DNA of 64,000 bases, from the NCBI RefSeq assembly GCF_013464485.1, contig NZ_RAUX01000012.1, positions 23,251 through 87,250 on the forward strand, given 5' to 3'. Below the pieces are notes generated by a model, which saw only the letters and a program-made list of their open reading frames with translations, made no database searches and had not been told where the DNA came from. Shown here one piece after another: positions 17,681-26,965 of the stretch (position 1 is the stretch's first letter; each line of letters starts with the position of its first letter). Both the position numbers and the translations under genes were made by a program. This DNA is from Stenotrophomonas maltophilia. GTDB lineage: Bacteria > Pseudomonadota > Gammaproteobacteria > Xanthomonadales > Xanthomonadaceae.

Positions 17681-18604
17681 GTGCGTGCGCAGGGCCTGAC
17701 CCGGCGCTTCGGCGATCTGCTGGCCGTGGACAATGTCGACCTGACGGTACCGCGTGGCCAGGTCTATGGCTTCCTCGGCCCGAACGGCTCGGGCAAGTCG
17801 ACCACCATCCGCATGCTGTGCGGCCTGCTGGAACCGAGTGCGGGTCAGATCGAGGTGCTCGGCCTCGCTGTGCCCGAACAGGCCGAAGCGCTGCGTCGGC
17901 GCATCGGCTACATGACCCAGCGCTTTTCGCTGTACGAAGACCTGTCGGTGCGCGAGAACCTGGAGTTCCTGGCCGCCATCCAGGATCTGCCGCGCGCGCA
18001 GGCCCGGCAGCGCGTCGATGCACTGTTGCAGCAGTATCGGCTGCAGGACCGGCAGCCGCAGTTGGCCGGCACGCTCAGCGGCGGGCAGAAGCAGCGCCTG
18101 GCCCTGGCCGGTGCGGTGGTGCATGGGCCCGAACTGTTGTTCCTCGACGAACCGACCAGTGCGGTCGACCCGGAATCGCGCCGCGACTTCTGGGAGGCGC
18201 TGTTCGAACTGGCCGACGCCGGCACCACGGTGCTGGTCTCGACCCACTACATGGACGAGGCCGAGCGCTGCCACCGGCTGGCGATCCTCGATCGCGGCGC
18301 GCTGGTGGCCGATGGCACGCCGGCCGAACTGTGCGCGCGGTTGCAGGGGCGCACGCTGCAGGTCACCTCTTCGCAGCCACGCCAGGCCAGCCGCGCGCTG
18401 GCCGAACTGCCCGGGGTGCTGAGCGTGGCGCAGATCGGCACGCAGCTGCGCGTACTGTGCAGTGAAGACGCGGCCGACATGGCCGCCTTGCAGCGCGCCT
18501 TGGCCGGTGCCGATCCGCAGGCGCGCATCGAGGCGGTGGCGCCGAATCTGGAAGACGTGTTCGTCGCCGCCACCCGCGGTCGTGACCGGGAGCCGGCGGC
18601 ATGA
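17681..18604 (+). CDS. ABC transporter ATP-binding protein (YbhF-like)
   Basis: A 307-residue ATPase with Walker A (GPNGSGKST), the Q-loop region MTQRFSLYEDL, the signature LSGGQKQRLALA and Walker B LLFLDEPTSAVDP, followed by the switch histidine in STHYMDEA. The C-terminal 80 residues are the extension common in ABC-2 type exporters. The start is GTG. Its stop overlaps the permease ATG by 4 bases, and it follows the HlyD gene by 20 bases. It energises export by the downstream permease. Confidence 0.93.
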   Translation: MRAQGLTRRFGDLLAVDNVDLTVPRGQVYGFLGPNGSGKSTTIRMLCGLLEPSAGQIEVLGLAVPEQAEALRRRIGYMTQRFSLYEDLSVRENLEFLAAIQDLPRAQARQRVDALLQQYRLQDRQPQLAGTLSGGQKQRLALAGAVVHGPELLFLDEPTSAVDPESRRDFWEALFELADAGTTVLVSTHYMDEAERCHRLAILDRGALVADGTPAELCARLQGRTLQVTSSQPRQASRALAELPGVLSVAQIGTQLRVLCSEDAADMAALQRALAGADPQARIEAVAPNLEDVFVAATRGRDREPAA

Positions 18605-19713
18605 ACCTGCGTCGGTTGTGGGCGATCATGCTCAAGGAACTGCGGCAGCTGCGCCGTGATCGCATCACGCTGGCGATGATCGTCGGCATTCCGGTGATGC
18701 AGCTGCTGCTGTTCGGCTATGCGATCAATCTCAACCTGCGCCACCTTGATGCGGGTGTGGCCGACCAGGCCAACAGCGCAGCCTCGCGCGCGCTGGTGCA
18801 GGACATGGTCGCCACCGGTGTGATCACCCCGCGCAGCGAAGCCTACAGTCCGGACCAGCTGATGCAGGCGCTGCGCCGCGGCGAGATCAGTGTCGGCATC
18901 GTGGTGCCGGCAGATTTCGAGCGTCGCCGTTTCGATGGGCGCGAAGCGGTACAGGTGCTGGTCGATGGCAGCGACACCGTGGTGCAGAGTGCGGCGATCC
19001 AGCTGGCGCAGGTGCCGCTCGACACGCGCCCGACCAGCAACACACGGCCGCTGCGCGAAGGCAGCATCGCCAGCGGCCAGGTCAGCGTGACCAGTTTCTA
19101 CAACCCGCAGCGGCGCTCGGCGGTGAACATCGTGCCGGGGCTGATCGGAGTGATCCTGACCATGACCCTGGTGATGTTCACGGCGGTGGCGGTGGTGCGC
19201 GAACGCGAGCGCGGCAACATGGAGCTGCTGATCGCCACGCCGGTCTCGCGCAGCGAACTGATGGTGGGCAAGGTGCTGCCTTATGCGGCCATTGGCCTGC
19301 TGCAGACCACGCTGGTGCTGGTGTTGGGCACCTGGCTGTTCCAGGTGCCGATCCGCGGCAGCCTGCTGGATATCTACCTGGCTGCGGTATTGCTGGTGCT
19401 GGCCAACCTCGCGCTGGGCCTGCTGATCTCCACGCGCGCGCGCTCGCAGTTCCAGGCGATGCAGATGACGCTGTTCCTGTTCCTGCCGTCGATCCTGCTG
19501 TCCGGCTTCATGTTCCCGTTCGCCGGCATACCACGGCCGGTGCAGTGGCTGGCCGAAGTGCTGCCGCTGACCCACTTCCTGCGCCTGGTGCGCGGCATCA
19601 TGCTGCGCGGCGCCTCGCTGTGGGAGCTGTGGCACGACGCGCTGGCGCTGCTGGCCTTCATCGTGGTGATGATGACGCTGGCGATCCTGCGTTTCCGCAA
19701 GCGCCTGGATTGA
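18601..19713 (+). CDS. ABC-2 type transporter permease (YbhR/YhhJ-like)
   Basis: A 370-residue permease. One N-terminal helix (IVGIPVMQLLLFGYAINLN) is followed by a large extracytoplasmic domain (about 45-180) and then five hydrophobic segments to the end, the topology of the ABC2_membrane_3 family. The motif RERERGNMELLIATPVSRSE before the second membrane helix is typical. Only one permease gene is present, so the exporter would be a homodimer rather than the YbhS/YbhR pair. It is the last gene of the operon, followed by a SMAG repeat pair. Confidence 0.92.
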   Translation: MNLRRLWAIMLKELRQLRRDRITLAMIVGIPVMQLLLFGYAINLNLRHLDAGVADQANSAASRALVQDMVATGVITPRSEAYSPDQLMQALRRGEISVGIVVPADFERRRFDGREAVQVLVDGSDTVVQSAAIQLAQVPLDTRPTSNTRPLREGSIASGQVSVTSFYNPQRRSAVNIVPGLIGVILTMTLVMFTAVAVVRERERGNMELLIATPVSRSELMVGKVLPYAAIGLLQTTLVLVLGTWLFQVPIRGSLLDIYLAAVLLVLANLALGLLISTRARSQFQAMQMTLFLFLPSILLSGFMFPFAGIPRPVQWLAEVLPLTHFLRLVRGIMLRGASLWELWHDALALLAFIVVMMTLAILRFRKRLD

Positions 19714-19727
19714 AGGCATGCCATCCG

Positions 19728-19789
19728 GTAGTGCCGGCCGCTGGCCGGCATCATTTCCGGTGGGTGCCGACCGTTGGTCGGCACACCCT
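19728..19789 (+). repeat. SMAG repeat pair
   Basis: Two GTAG/GTGGGTGCC-type stems in tandem: GTAGTGCCGGCCGCTGGCCG at 19728 on, and GGGTGCCGACCGTTGGTCGG from about 19763. They lie between the convergent permease and miaB genes, where the hairpins may end transcription from both sides. Confidence 0.8.
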
Positions 19790-19793
19790 GACT

Positions 19794-21212
19794 TTACTCC
19801 GCCACCACCCGCGCGCGCAGCGAATTGGTCAGTGCTTCGGTAATCACCACATCCACGAACTGGCCGATCAAGCGCGCCGGCGCCGGGAAGTTCACCGAGC
19901 GCATGTTCTCGGTCTTGCCGGTCAGTTCGTTCGGATTCTTGCGCGAAGGGCCTTCCACCAGCACCGTCTGCACGGTGCCGACCATCTTCTCGGAGATGCC
20001 GGCGGCGTGTGCATTGATGCGCTCCTGCAGGCGCGACAGGCGCGCGTGCTTCTCGGCATCGCTGATCGTGTCTTCCAGATCCGCAGCCGGCGTGCCCGGG
20101 CGGCGCGAATAGATGAAGGAGAAGCTGTGATCGAAGCCGATGTCCTCGATCAGCTTCATGGTCTTCTCGAAGTCGGCATCGGTCTCGCCGGGGAAACCGA
20201 CGATGAAGTCCGAACTGATCGAGATGTCCGGGCGCACCGCGCGCAGCTTGCGGATCTTCGACTTGAATTCCAGCGCGGTGTAGCCGCGCTTCATCGCCGA
20301 CAGCACGCGGTCGCTGCCGGCCTGTACCGGCAGGTGCAGGAAGTTGGCCAGCTGCGGCACGTCGCGGAACGCATCGATCAGCGAATCGCTGAACTCCAGC
20401 GGATGCGAGGTGGTGAAGCGGATGCGGCCGACGCCGTCGATCTCGGCGATGGTGCGGATCAGCAGGCCCAGGTCGGCGAACTCGCCGTCGCCATACGGGC
20501 CGCGATAGGCATTGACGTTCTGGCCGAGCAGGTTGATCTCGCGCACGCCCTGCGCGGCCAGCTGGGCCACTTCCACCACCACGTCCTCGAACGGGCGGCT
20601 GACCTCGGTGCCGCGGGTGTAGGGCACCACGCAGAACGAGCAGTACTTGGAGCAACCTTCCATGATCGACACGAACGCCGAAGCACCTTCGGCGCGCGGC
20701 TCCGGCAGGCGGTCGAACTTCTCGATCTCGGGGAAGCTGATGTCCACCTGCGGGCGCTTCTGCTCGCGGCGCGCGCGGATCAGTTCCGGCAGGCGATGCA
20801 GGGTCTGCGGGCCGAACACCAGGTCCACGAACGGCGCGCGCTTGATGATCGCTTCGCCTTCCTGCGAGGCGACGCAGCCGCCGACGCCGATGATGACCTC
20901 GCGGCCCTTGTTCTTCAGGCCCTTCCACACGCCCAGCTGGCTGAACACCTTCTCCTGCGCCTTCTCGCGGATGGAGCAGGTGTTGACCAGGATGACGTCG
21001 GCGTCGTCCGGGGTATCGGTCAGTTCCAGGCCATCACTGGCAGCGAGCACGTCGGCCATCTTGGCCGAGTCGTACTCGTTCATCTGGCAACCGTGGGTCT
21101 TGATGTACAGCTTGCCTTTCACCTGGTCGGGCTTGCGCGGACCAGTGGGCAGGGCAACGAGCGGGGTACCGCCCGGCGTGGCGGGCGGAAAGACGTCTGG
21201 CGTCCCGGTCAT
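19794..21212 (-). CDS. miaB: tRNA-2-methylthio-N6-dimethylallyladenosine synthase MiaB
   Basis: A 472-residue radical SAM methylthiotransferase acting on i6A37 of tRNAs that read UNN codons. The N-terminal UPF0004 domain has the three auxiliary cluster cysteines (HGCQMN, NTCSIR, GGCVAS). The radical SAM motif CxxxCxxC appears as CSKYCSFC, and a TRAM domain ends the protein (about 405-470). The first 32 residues are an extension rich in Pro/Gly/Thr before [12 protein letters not shown]; a shorter start is possible but no better ATG is nearby. It is monocistronic by position. Confidence 0.95.
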   Translation of the reverse strand: MTGTPDVFPPATPGGTPLVALPTGPRKPDQVKGKLYIKTHGCQMNEYDSAKMADVLAASDGLELTDTPDDADVILVNTCSIREKAQEKVFSQLGVWKGLKNKGREVIIGVGGCVASQEGEAIIKRAPFVDLVFGPQTLHRLPELIRARREQKRPQVDISFPEIEKFDRLPEPRAEGASAFVSIMEGCSKYCSFCVVPYTRGTEVSRPFEDVVVEVAQLAAQGVREINLLGQNVNAYRGPYGDGEFADLGLLIRTIAEIDGVGRIRFTTSHPLEFSDSLIDAFRDVPQLANFLHLPVQAGSDRVLSAMKRGYTALEFKSKIRKLRAVRPDISISSDFIVGFPGETDADFEKTMKLIEDIGFDHSFSFIYSRRPGTPAADLEDTISDAEKHARLSRLQERINAHAAGISEKMVGTVQTVLVEGPSRKNPNELTGKTENMRSVNFPAPARLIGQFVDVVITEALTNSLRARVVAE

Positions 21213-21282
21213 GGCGCTTAATCCATTCGGGTGGCGGGAAAGGCGGCAATTCTACCCGCATCCTGCGCCCCGCCGCGCCCCT

Positions 21283-21354
21283 GTAGCGCCGAGCCTACGC
21301 TCGGCTGCTCTTCCCGCTTCTATTGAAACCAGCCGAGCGCGGGCTCGGCGCTAC
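21283..21354. repeat. SMAG inverted dimer
   Basis: Two stems in opposite orientation: GTAGCGCCGAGCCTACGCTC at the left and its inverted counterpart ending GGGCTCGGCGCTAC at the right. The whole can fold as one long hairpin between miaB and the GST gene. Confidence 0.8.
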
Positions 21355-21377
21355 AAGGGAAGCCCGGCGGGTGCCTC

Positions 21378-21998
21378 TTACGCCGCCACCAGCTCCGCAT
21401 CGATCTGCCGCGAGCGGTCGAATGCGGTCAGTTCCGCCATCCGGGCGATGAACGCGGCCGTTGCCGGCGCCGGCTGCACCAGGCCGAAGGCCGTGGTCCA
21501 CTGCAGGGCATTGCCCCACAGCACATCCGCCGCGCTCATGGTCTCGCCCAGCAGATAGGGCCCCTGCGCCAGCTGCGCCTCGATCACCTGCAGCACGGTA
21601 TCGGCGTCGTTGTAAGGCGAAAAAGCATGCGGCGGGGGATCGCGACGCATCGCGCGGTCGATCATCGCCGGCTCGAAACACGCGCCGTAGAAGGCCATCC
21701 AGCGCAGGTAGGGGCCGCGCAGGGCATCACCGATCGGCGGGGCCAGCCCCGCTTCCGGGTACAGGTCGGCCAGATACAGGTAGATCGCCACCTGCTCGGT
21801 GACCAGCGCACCGTTGTGGACGATGGCCGGTACCTTGCCCATCGGGTTGATGGCCAGGTAGGCCGGGGCCAGGTTGGCGCCGGCCTTCAGGTCCAGCACC
21901 TGCATGCGGTAGTCGGCACCGAGCGCTTCGAGCAGGGCCACCGCGCCGCTCGAGCGGGAACGGGCGGCGTGGTACAGGGTGATCTGGCGAGAGGTCAT
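21378..21998 (-). CDS. Glutathione S-transferase family protein
   Basis: A 206-residue cytosolic GST. The N-terminal thioredoxin-like domain starts ITLYHAARSRSSGAVALLEAL and includes the cis-proline segment GKVPAIV and the glutathione-binding LVTEQVAIYLYLAD. The C-terminal helical domain runs from about residue 85. The start at 21998 has AAGGAG 8 bases upstream; a longer frame to 22037 overlaps the divergent promoter region and is unlikely. It is divergent from the WYL regulator, so that regulator is a candidate for controlling it. The substrate is unknown. Confidence 0.9.
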   Translation of the reverse strand: MTSRQITLYHAARSRSSGAVALLEALGADYRMQVLDLKAGANLAPAYLAINPMGKVPAIVHNGALVTEQVAIYLYLADLYPEAGLAPPIGDALRGPYLRWMAFYGACFEPAMIDRAMRRDPPPHAFSPYNDADTVLQVIEAQLAQGPYLLGETMSAADVLWGNALQWTTAFGLVQPAPATAAFIARMAELTAFDRSRQIDAELVAA

Positions 21999-22078
21999 GG
22001 CAGTGCTCCTTGCAGTGGGTGGTGAACTGGAGCCCATCCTGAGGCACTATTGCGGACGACTTCTGTCCTCGATCCTTC

Positions 22079-23047
22079 ATGCGCCATACCGCCCATCGAC
22101 TGCTGCGCCTGATCGCCCTGTTGCAGGCCCGCCGGCAGTGGTCCGGCGCTGAGCTGGCCGAGCGCATGGGCGTGGGCCGGCGCAGCATCCGCCGCGACAT
22201 CGAGCGCCTGCGCGAACTTGGCTACCCGGTGCAGGCCTCGGCCGGGGTAGGGGGCGGTTACCAGCTGGGGTCGGGAGCACCGGTACTGCCGATGCTGCTG
22301 GATGAAGAAGAGGCGACCACGCTGGCCATCGCCCTGCGCGCGGCGTCGGCCACCGTTGCCGGCATCGACGACACCGCGCGTGGCCTGCTGTCCAAGCTGG
22401 ATCCGCTGGTGCCCACCCGCCGTCGCCAGCAGGCCGGCGAAGTGCATGCCGCCACCGCCACCCTGTCGGATCTGCCCGCCACCGACGCCCGCCTGCTGGG
22501 GCGGCTGGCGCAGCACTGCAGGCAGGCGTCGCGGCTGGCCTTCGAGTACCGCAGTGCGCAGGACGCGGTCACCCAGCGCGAAGTCGAGGCCCAGCACCTG
22601 GTCAACTATGGCCGGCGCTGGTACCTGCTGGCCTGGGACCTGGGACGCCAGGACTGGCGCACCCTGCGCGTGGACCGCATGGGCGCGGTGCGCGAATGTT
22701 CCGGGCCCGGCCTGCATCGGCGCACGCCAGCGCCCCCGGACGTGATGGTGCGGCAGGCGGTCAGCCAGGCGCCGTTCGCGCTGCAGGCCATCCTCCGCCT
22801 GGCCGGCAGCCATTCCGAGCTGGAAGGCCACATCCCGCCGTGGTGCGGGGTGCTGGAAGCGGATGGTGCCGACCACTGCCTGCTGCGCATGGGCGCCGAG
22901 AGCCGCGGCATGATGCTGGCGCAGATCCTCAGCCTGGACCACATACCGGTGGCGCTTTGGACCACCCCGCCAGGCCTGCGCGACGAACTGGCACAGCGCC
23001 TGGCGGGCCTCGGCCAGCTGCTGGCTGTGCCGCCGGTCACAGGCTGA
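22079..23047 (+). CDS. WYL-domain transcriptional regulator (YafY family)
   Basis: A 322-residue DNA-binding regulator. An HTH_11 winged helix (residues about 5-60, with WSGAELAERMGVGRRSIRRD) is followed by a WYL domain (about 140-220) holding GRRWYLLAWD, and a C-terminal WCX-like region. Such proteins sense small ligands or nucleic acid signals through the WYL domain and usually act as repressors. It is divergent from the GST gene with only 80 bases between the starts, so shared regulation is likely. Confidence 0.9.
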   Translation: MRHTAHRLLRLIALLQARRQWSGAELAERMGVGRRSIRRDIERLRELGYPVQASAGVGGGYQLGSGAPVLPMLLDEEEATTLAIALRAASATVAGIDDTARGLLSKLDPLVPTRRRQQAGEVHAATATLSDLPATDARLLGRLAQHCRQASRLAFEYRSAQDAVTQREVEAQHLVNYGRRWYLLAWDLGRQDWRTLRVDRMGAVRECSGPGLHRRTPAPPDVMVRQAVSQAPFALQAILRLAGSHSELEGHIPPWCGVLEADGADHCLLRMGAESRGMMLAQILSLDHIPVALWTTPPGLRDELAQRLAGLGQLLAVPPVTG

Positions 23048-23093
23048 GCCACATCGCTTGGCAAGCCCCGGCGAAGCTGGGACACTCGCCGCC

Positions 23094-24014
23094 ATGAAGG
23101 GGATACTGGGGACAACGGCGATCATCATCGCTGCGCTGACCGCTGCGCCGGCCAGCGCCGGGACCCTGTACAAGTGCCAGGGCGCTGACGGCGTCACCAG
23201 TTATGTGAGCAAGCGGGTGGCCGGCGCGCGCTGCAGCACCATCAGCTATACCCGTGACACCCGCCCGGCACCGCGCCCGGTGGTGGCTGCACCGAAGCCT
23301 GCGCCGACCACTGTCGCCAGCATCGAACGCAATCCGGTCGCCGTAGCCGCCAGCGCCGCTGCGCCCCCCCAGGTCGCACCGACGCCGGCTGCGCCAGCAC
23401 CCGTCGCCGCACCGACGCCCTCGCGGACCGGGCGCATGGTCAGCGGCCAGGTCTATTCCTTCATGAAGGACGGCGTGCGGCACTACACCAGTGCGCGCCC
23501 GACCCAGGTGGCCAATCTTGGCCCGGTGCGGACCATCCGCTACAGCTTCATGGAGCGCTGCTACGCCTGCGGTGTCACCCCGCGCGTGGACTTCGGCACG
23601 GTACGGTTGAACACCTCGGCCTTCCAGGCCGAGATCACGTCGGCTGCGCGCGAGTTCGGCGTGGAGGAGGCGGTGGTGCGCGCCATCATCCATGCTGAGT
23701 CGGCCTACAACCCGACCGCGCTCAGCCGTGCCGGTGCACAGGGCCTGATGCAGCTGATGCCGCCGACCGCCGCGCGCTTCGGCGTAAGCGATTCCTATGA
23801 CGCCGGGCAGAACATCCGCGGCGGCGTTCAGTATCTTGCGTGGTTGCTGAAGCGCTTCAATGGCGACCTGACCCTGGCCGCGGCCGGCTACAACGCTGGA
23901 GAGGGCGCGGTCGACCGCCACGGCGGCGTGCCGCCCTACAGCGAGACCCAGTACTACGTGCGCCGGGTCGGTCAGTTGGCCGAGCGTTACCGCACCGCAC
24001 TGAGTCACCAGTAG
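23094..24014 (+). CDS. Lytic transglycosylase, SLT family, with DUF4124-like N-terminus
   Basis: A 306-residue exported peptidoglycan-cleaving enzyme. A signal peptide (about 1-22, ending APASA) is followed by a DUF4124-like segment (GTLYKCQGADGVTSYVS), an Ala/Pro-rich linker (about 60-110), and a C-terminal Slt domain with the catalytic glutamate in IIHAESAYNP and the motifs GLMQLMP and AYNAGEGAV-like AGYNAGEG. The ATG at 23094 starts the signal peptide; the frame upstream to 23058 is not needed. The stop codon TAG lies inside the GTAG head of a SMAG repeat. Confidence 0.9.
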   Translation: MKGILGTTAIIIAALTAAPASAGTLYKCQGADGVTSYVSKRVAGARCSTISYTRDTRPAPRPVVAAPKPAPTTVASIERNPVAVAASAAAPPQVAPTPAAPAPVAAPTPSRTGRMVSGQVYSFMKDGVRHYTSARPTQVANLGPVRTIRYSFMERCYACGVTPRVDFGTVRLNTSAFQAEITSAAREFGVEEAVVRAIIHAESAYNPTALSRAGAQGLMQLMPPTAARFGVSDSYDAGQNIRGGVQYLAWLLKRFNGDLTLAAAGYNAGEGAVDRHGGVPPYSETQYYVRRVGQLAERYRTALSHQ

Positions 24015-24070
24015 GTGCCCACCGTTGGTCGGCACGCGTTTGAATGGTAGTGCCGGCCGCTGGCCGGCAA
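24011..24070 (+). repeat. SMAG repeat pair overlapping a stop codon
   Basis: GTAGGTGCCCACCGTTGGTC from 24011 is followed by GTAGTGCCGGCCGCTGGCCG from about 24048. The TAG of the first GTAG (24012-24014) is the stop codon of the lytic transglycosylase. Confidence 0.8.
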
Positions 24071-24098
24071 CCCCGCAATTCAATGTTGTTGCAATGCG

Positions 24099-24128
24099 TT
24101 GTGTGGCGCGCGACGGTTCCGCTACACT
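24099..24128 (+). promoter_or_regulatory. Likely sigma-70 promoter of petABC
   Basis: TTGTGT (24099-24104), an 18-base spacer, then TACACT (24123-24128), about 80 bases before the petA start. It is the best promoter-like pair in the gap. Confidence 0.45.
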
Positions 24129-24209
24129 CGCCCATGATTCAATGCGGCTCTGGCCCCCACCGGATCCGCTGGCAGCCTTAAAGCTACCTAATCAATATCG
24201 GAGTGCCGG

Positions 24210-24830
24210 ATGGCCAACGATGGGGTACACGATCCAGTCAACACCGGACGTCGGCGTTTTCTTTCTGCCACCACAGCCGTGGTGGGCGCCGTCGGCGTCG
24301 GATTCACCGCAGTTCCTTTCATCAAATCCTGGAACCCCAGTGCCCGCGCCAAGCTTGCCGGCGCACCGGTGGTGGCCGACATCAGCGCCCTGCAGGAAGG
24401 CCAACGCCTGATCGTGGAATGGCGTGGCCAGCCGATCTGGATCGTCAAGCGGTCCAAGGCGATCCTCGATGCGCTGCACGGGCTGGATGGCCGTCTCAAG
24501 GACCCCGAGTCCGGCGAGAAGGACCAGCAGCCGGACTACGTGCTCAAGCAGAATCCCGAGCTGCGCTCGATCAAGCCGGACATCTCCGTGCTGGTCGGCC
24601 TGTGCACGCACCTGGGCTGCTCGCCGGAAATGGTCGCCGAGATCCGGCCTGAACCCTACGACCCGCAGTGGAAGGGCGGCTATTTCTGCCCCTGCCACAA
24701 GTCGCGCTTCGACATGTCCGGTCGTGTCTTCAAGGACGTGCCGGCACCGATCAACCTGAAGGTGCCCGCGCACCACTACCAGGACGACAACACCATCATC
24801 ATCGGTGTCGATCCGCAGGGGGCTGCCTGA
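24210..24830 (+). CDS. petA: Ubiquinol-cytochrome c reductase iron-sulfur subunit (Rieske)
   Basis: A 206-residue Rieske protein of the cytochrome bc1 complex, which passes electrons from ubiquinol to cytochrome c1. The N-terminus has a twin-arginine motif (GRRRFLSATT) followed by a hydrophobic helix, as in Tat-exported Rieske proteins that stay membrane-anchored. The 2Fe-2S ligands lie in CTHLGC and CPCHKS. GGAG stands 6 bases before the ATG. Its stop overlaps the petB start (TGATG). Confidence 0.97.
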   Translation: MANDGVHDPVNTGRRRFLSATTAVVGAVGVGFTAVPFIKSWNPSARAKLAGAPVVADISALQEGQRLIVEWRGQPIWIVKRSKAILDALHGLDGRLKDPESGEKDQQPDYVLKQNPELRSIKPDISVLVGLCTHLGCSPEMVAEIRPEPYDPQWKGGYFCPCHKSRFDMSGRVFKDVPAPINLKVPAHHYQDDNTIIIGVDPQGAA

Positions 24831-26089
24831 TGGCCAATATCCTCAGCCGTACCGCCAGCGGCGTCGCCGACTGGGTCAATGCCCGCGCGCCTGGCCTGAT
24901 GCCGGTCTACCGCAAGCATGTGAGCGAGTACTACGCGCCGAAGAACTTCAACATCTGGTACTACTTCGGTTCGCTGGCGCTGCTGGTGCTGGTCAACCAG
25001 ATCGTCACCGGCATCTTCCTGACGATGCACTACAAGACCAACGCCGCCGAGGCGTTTGGTTCCATTGAATACATCATGCGGGACGTGGAGTGGGGCTGGC
25101 TGATCCGCTACATGCACTCCACCGGGGCCTCGCTGTTCTTCATCGTGGTCTACCTGCACATGTTCCGCGGCCTGCTGTACGGCAGCTACCAGAAGCCGCG
25201 CGAGCTGGTCTGGATCCTGGGCATGCTGATCTACCTGGTGCTGATGGCCGAGGCCTTCATGGGTTACGTGCTGCCGTGGGGCCAGATGTCGTTCTGGGGC
25301 GCCAAGGTGATCATCTCGCTGTTCGGTGCGATACCGGTGATCGGCAACGGCCTGACCGAATGGATCATGGGCGACTACCTGCCCAGTGACGCCACGCTCA
25401 ACCGCTTCTTCGCGCTGCACGTGATCGCATTGCCGCTGGTGCTGTTGCTGCTGGTGGTGCTGCACCTGGGCGCGCTGCACGAAGTGGGTTCGAACAACCC
25501 CGATGGCGTGGAGATCAAGAAGGGGCCGAAGGGCAACCGCTGGTCGCCGAACGCGCCGGCCGACGGCATTCCATTCCACCCGTACTACACGCTCAAGGAT
25601 GGCGTCGGTGCCGGCTTCCTGCTGATCATCGCCGCCTTCATCATCTTCTTCGCGCCCGGTTTCGGTGGCCTGTTCCTGGAGCACGACAACTTCACCGAGG
25701 CCAACCGCCTGGTGACCCCGGAACACATCAAGCCGGTCTGGTACTACACGCCTTACTACGCGATGTTGCGGGTGGTGCCGAACAAGCTGGGTGGCGTGCT
25801 GGTGATGTTCTCGGCCATCGCGATCCTGTTCCTGGTGCCATGGCTGGACAAGGCGAAGGTGAAGTCGGTGCGCTACCGCGGCTGGATCTCGAAGGTGATG
25901 CTGGGCGTGCTGGCGGTGTGCTTCGTGTGGCTGGGCGTGATCGGCTCCGGCCCGGGTACGGACGTGCACGAGACCTACATCGGGCGGGTGCTGACCTTCC
26001 TGTACTTCGCGTTCTTCATCACCATGCCGCTATGGACACGGTTGGACAAGACCAAGCCGGTACCGGAGAGGGTGACCACCCATGACTGA
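24830..26089 (+). CDS. petB: Cytochrome b of the bc1 complex
   Basis: A 419-residue integral membrane protein holding two b-type haems. It shows the typical N-terminus with YYFGSLALLVLVNQIVTGIFLTMHY, the histidine-bearing helices (MHSTGASLFFIVVYLHMFRG and the paired histidines in ALHVIALPLVLLLLVVLHL), and the quinol oxidation site region (PVWYYTPYYAMLR, equivalent to PEWY). The start is set at the ATG at 24830, which overlaps the petA stop. The frame upstream of it is a petA shadow. It overlaps petC by 8 bases. Confidence 0.97.
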   Translation: MANILSRTASGVADWVNARAPGLMPVYRKHVSEYYAPKNFNIWYYFGSLALLVLVNQIVTGIFLTMHYKTNAAEAFGSIEYIMRDVEWGWLIRYMHSTGASLFFIVVYLHMFRGLLYGSYQKPRELVWILGMLIYLVLMAEAFMGYVLPWGQMSFWGAKVIISLFGAIPVIGNGLTEWIMGDYLPSDATLNRFFALHVIALPLVLLLLVVLHLGALHEVGSNNPDGVEIKKGPKGNRWSPNAPADGIPFHPYYTLKDGVGAGFLLIIAAFIIFFAPGFGGLFLEHDNFTEANRLVTPEHIKPVWYYTPYYAMLRVVPNKLGGVLVMFSAIAILFLVPWLDKAKVKSVRYRGWISKVMLGVLAVCFVWLGVIGSGPGTDVHETYIGRVLTFLYFAFFITMPLWTRLDKTKPVPERVTTHD

Positions 26090-26831
26090 TCGCTGGATGG
26101 TCCGGCTGGCCCTGACGGCCACCCTGATGCTGGGCAGTTTCCTGGCCTCCGCCGCCGAAGGTGGCACCAAGCTGCTGCAGGCCGGCAACGACCTCGGTGA
26201 CCGTGCCTCGCTGCAGCGCGGCGCGCAGCTGTACATGAACTACTGCTCCGGCTGCCACGCGCTGAAGTACCTGCGCTATTCGCGGATGGCGCAGGACCTG
26301 GGCCTGACCGAAGAAGAGGTGATGAACAACCTCAACTTCACCGGCTCGGCGATCGGCGACCCGATCCCGGTGGCGATGCCCAAGGAGAATGCCGAGAAGT
26401 GGTTCGGCAAGATGCCGCCGGACCTCAGCCTGATTTCGCGCGTACGCGGCAGCGACTGGGTCTACACCTACCTCAAGTCGTTCTACCTGGACAGCAGCCG
26501 GCCGCTGGGCTGGAACAACGCGCTGTTCGCCAACGCGTCCATGCCCAACCCGCTGTGGGAGATGCAGGGCCTGCAGCATGCCGTGCACGGCAAGCCTGAA
26601 GCGCCGGGGATGGACCCGCCGGTGACCGGCCTGAAGATCGAAACGCCGGGTTCGGTCGACGCTGGCCAGTACGACCAGGCGGTGCGGGACATCACCAACT
26701 TCCTCGAATACGCCGGCGAACCGGCCGCGCTCAAGCGCCAGCAGCTGGGCGTGTGGGTGATCCTGTTCCTGGCCCTGCTGACCTTCCTGCTGTACCTGCT
26801 GAAGAAGGAATACTGGAAGGACGTTCACTGA
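26082..26831 (+). CDS. petC: Cytochrome c1
   Basis: A 249-residue cytochrome c1, the third core bc1 subunit. A signal peptide (about 1-24, ending ASA) is followed by the haem attachment motif CSGCH near residue 55, with KYLRYSRM after it. The axial methionine region is near NPLWEMQG, and a C-terminal anchor helix (VWVILFLALLTFLLYLL) ends in KKEYWKDVH. It is the last gene of petABC; sspA follows after about 130 bases, an arrangement common in beta- and gammaproteobacteria. Confidence 0.96.
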   Translation: MTDRWMVRLALTATLMLGSFLASAAEGGTKLLQAGNDLGDRASLQRGAQLYMNYCSGCHALKYLRYSRMAQDLGLTEEEVMNNLNFTGSAIGDPIPVAMPKENAEKWFGKMPPDLSLISRVRGSDWVYTYLKSFYLDSSRPLGWNNALFANASMPNPLWEMQGLQHAVHGKPEAPGMDPPVTGLKIETPGSVDAGQYDQAVRDITNFLEYAGEPAALKRQQLGVWVILFLALLTFLLYLLKKEYWKDVH

Positions 26832-26965
26832 TTCTGCCGCCGACCATCGCACGGGCCTATTGGCTTTTGTGATGGTCGGTTGCACACTCGGGGAGGAGTC
26901 GATCGCTGGCACGGTGCCGGCGGCGCCGATGCGGCAGGCGGTCTCCTGTCGTGGGAGAGCCTTTG

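Noticed and set aside
18247-20928. 893-codon minus-strand frame across the ABC permease and miaB
   Set aside because: It covers two well-supported genes in the wrong frames and is rich in Arg/Gln/His typical of shadows.
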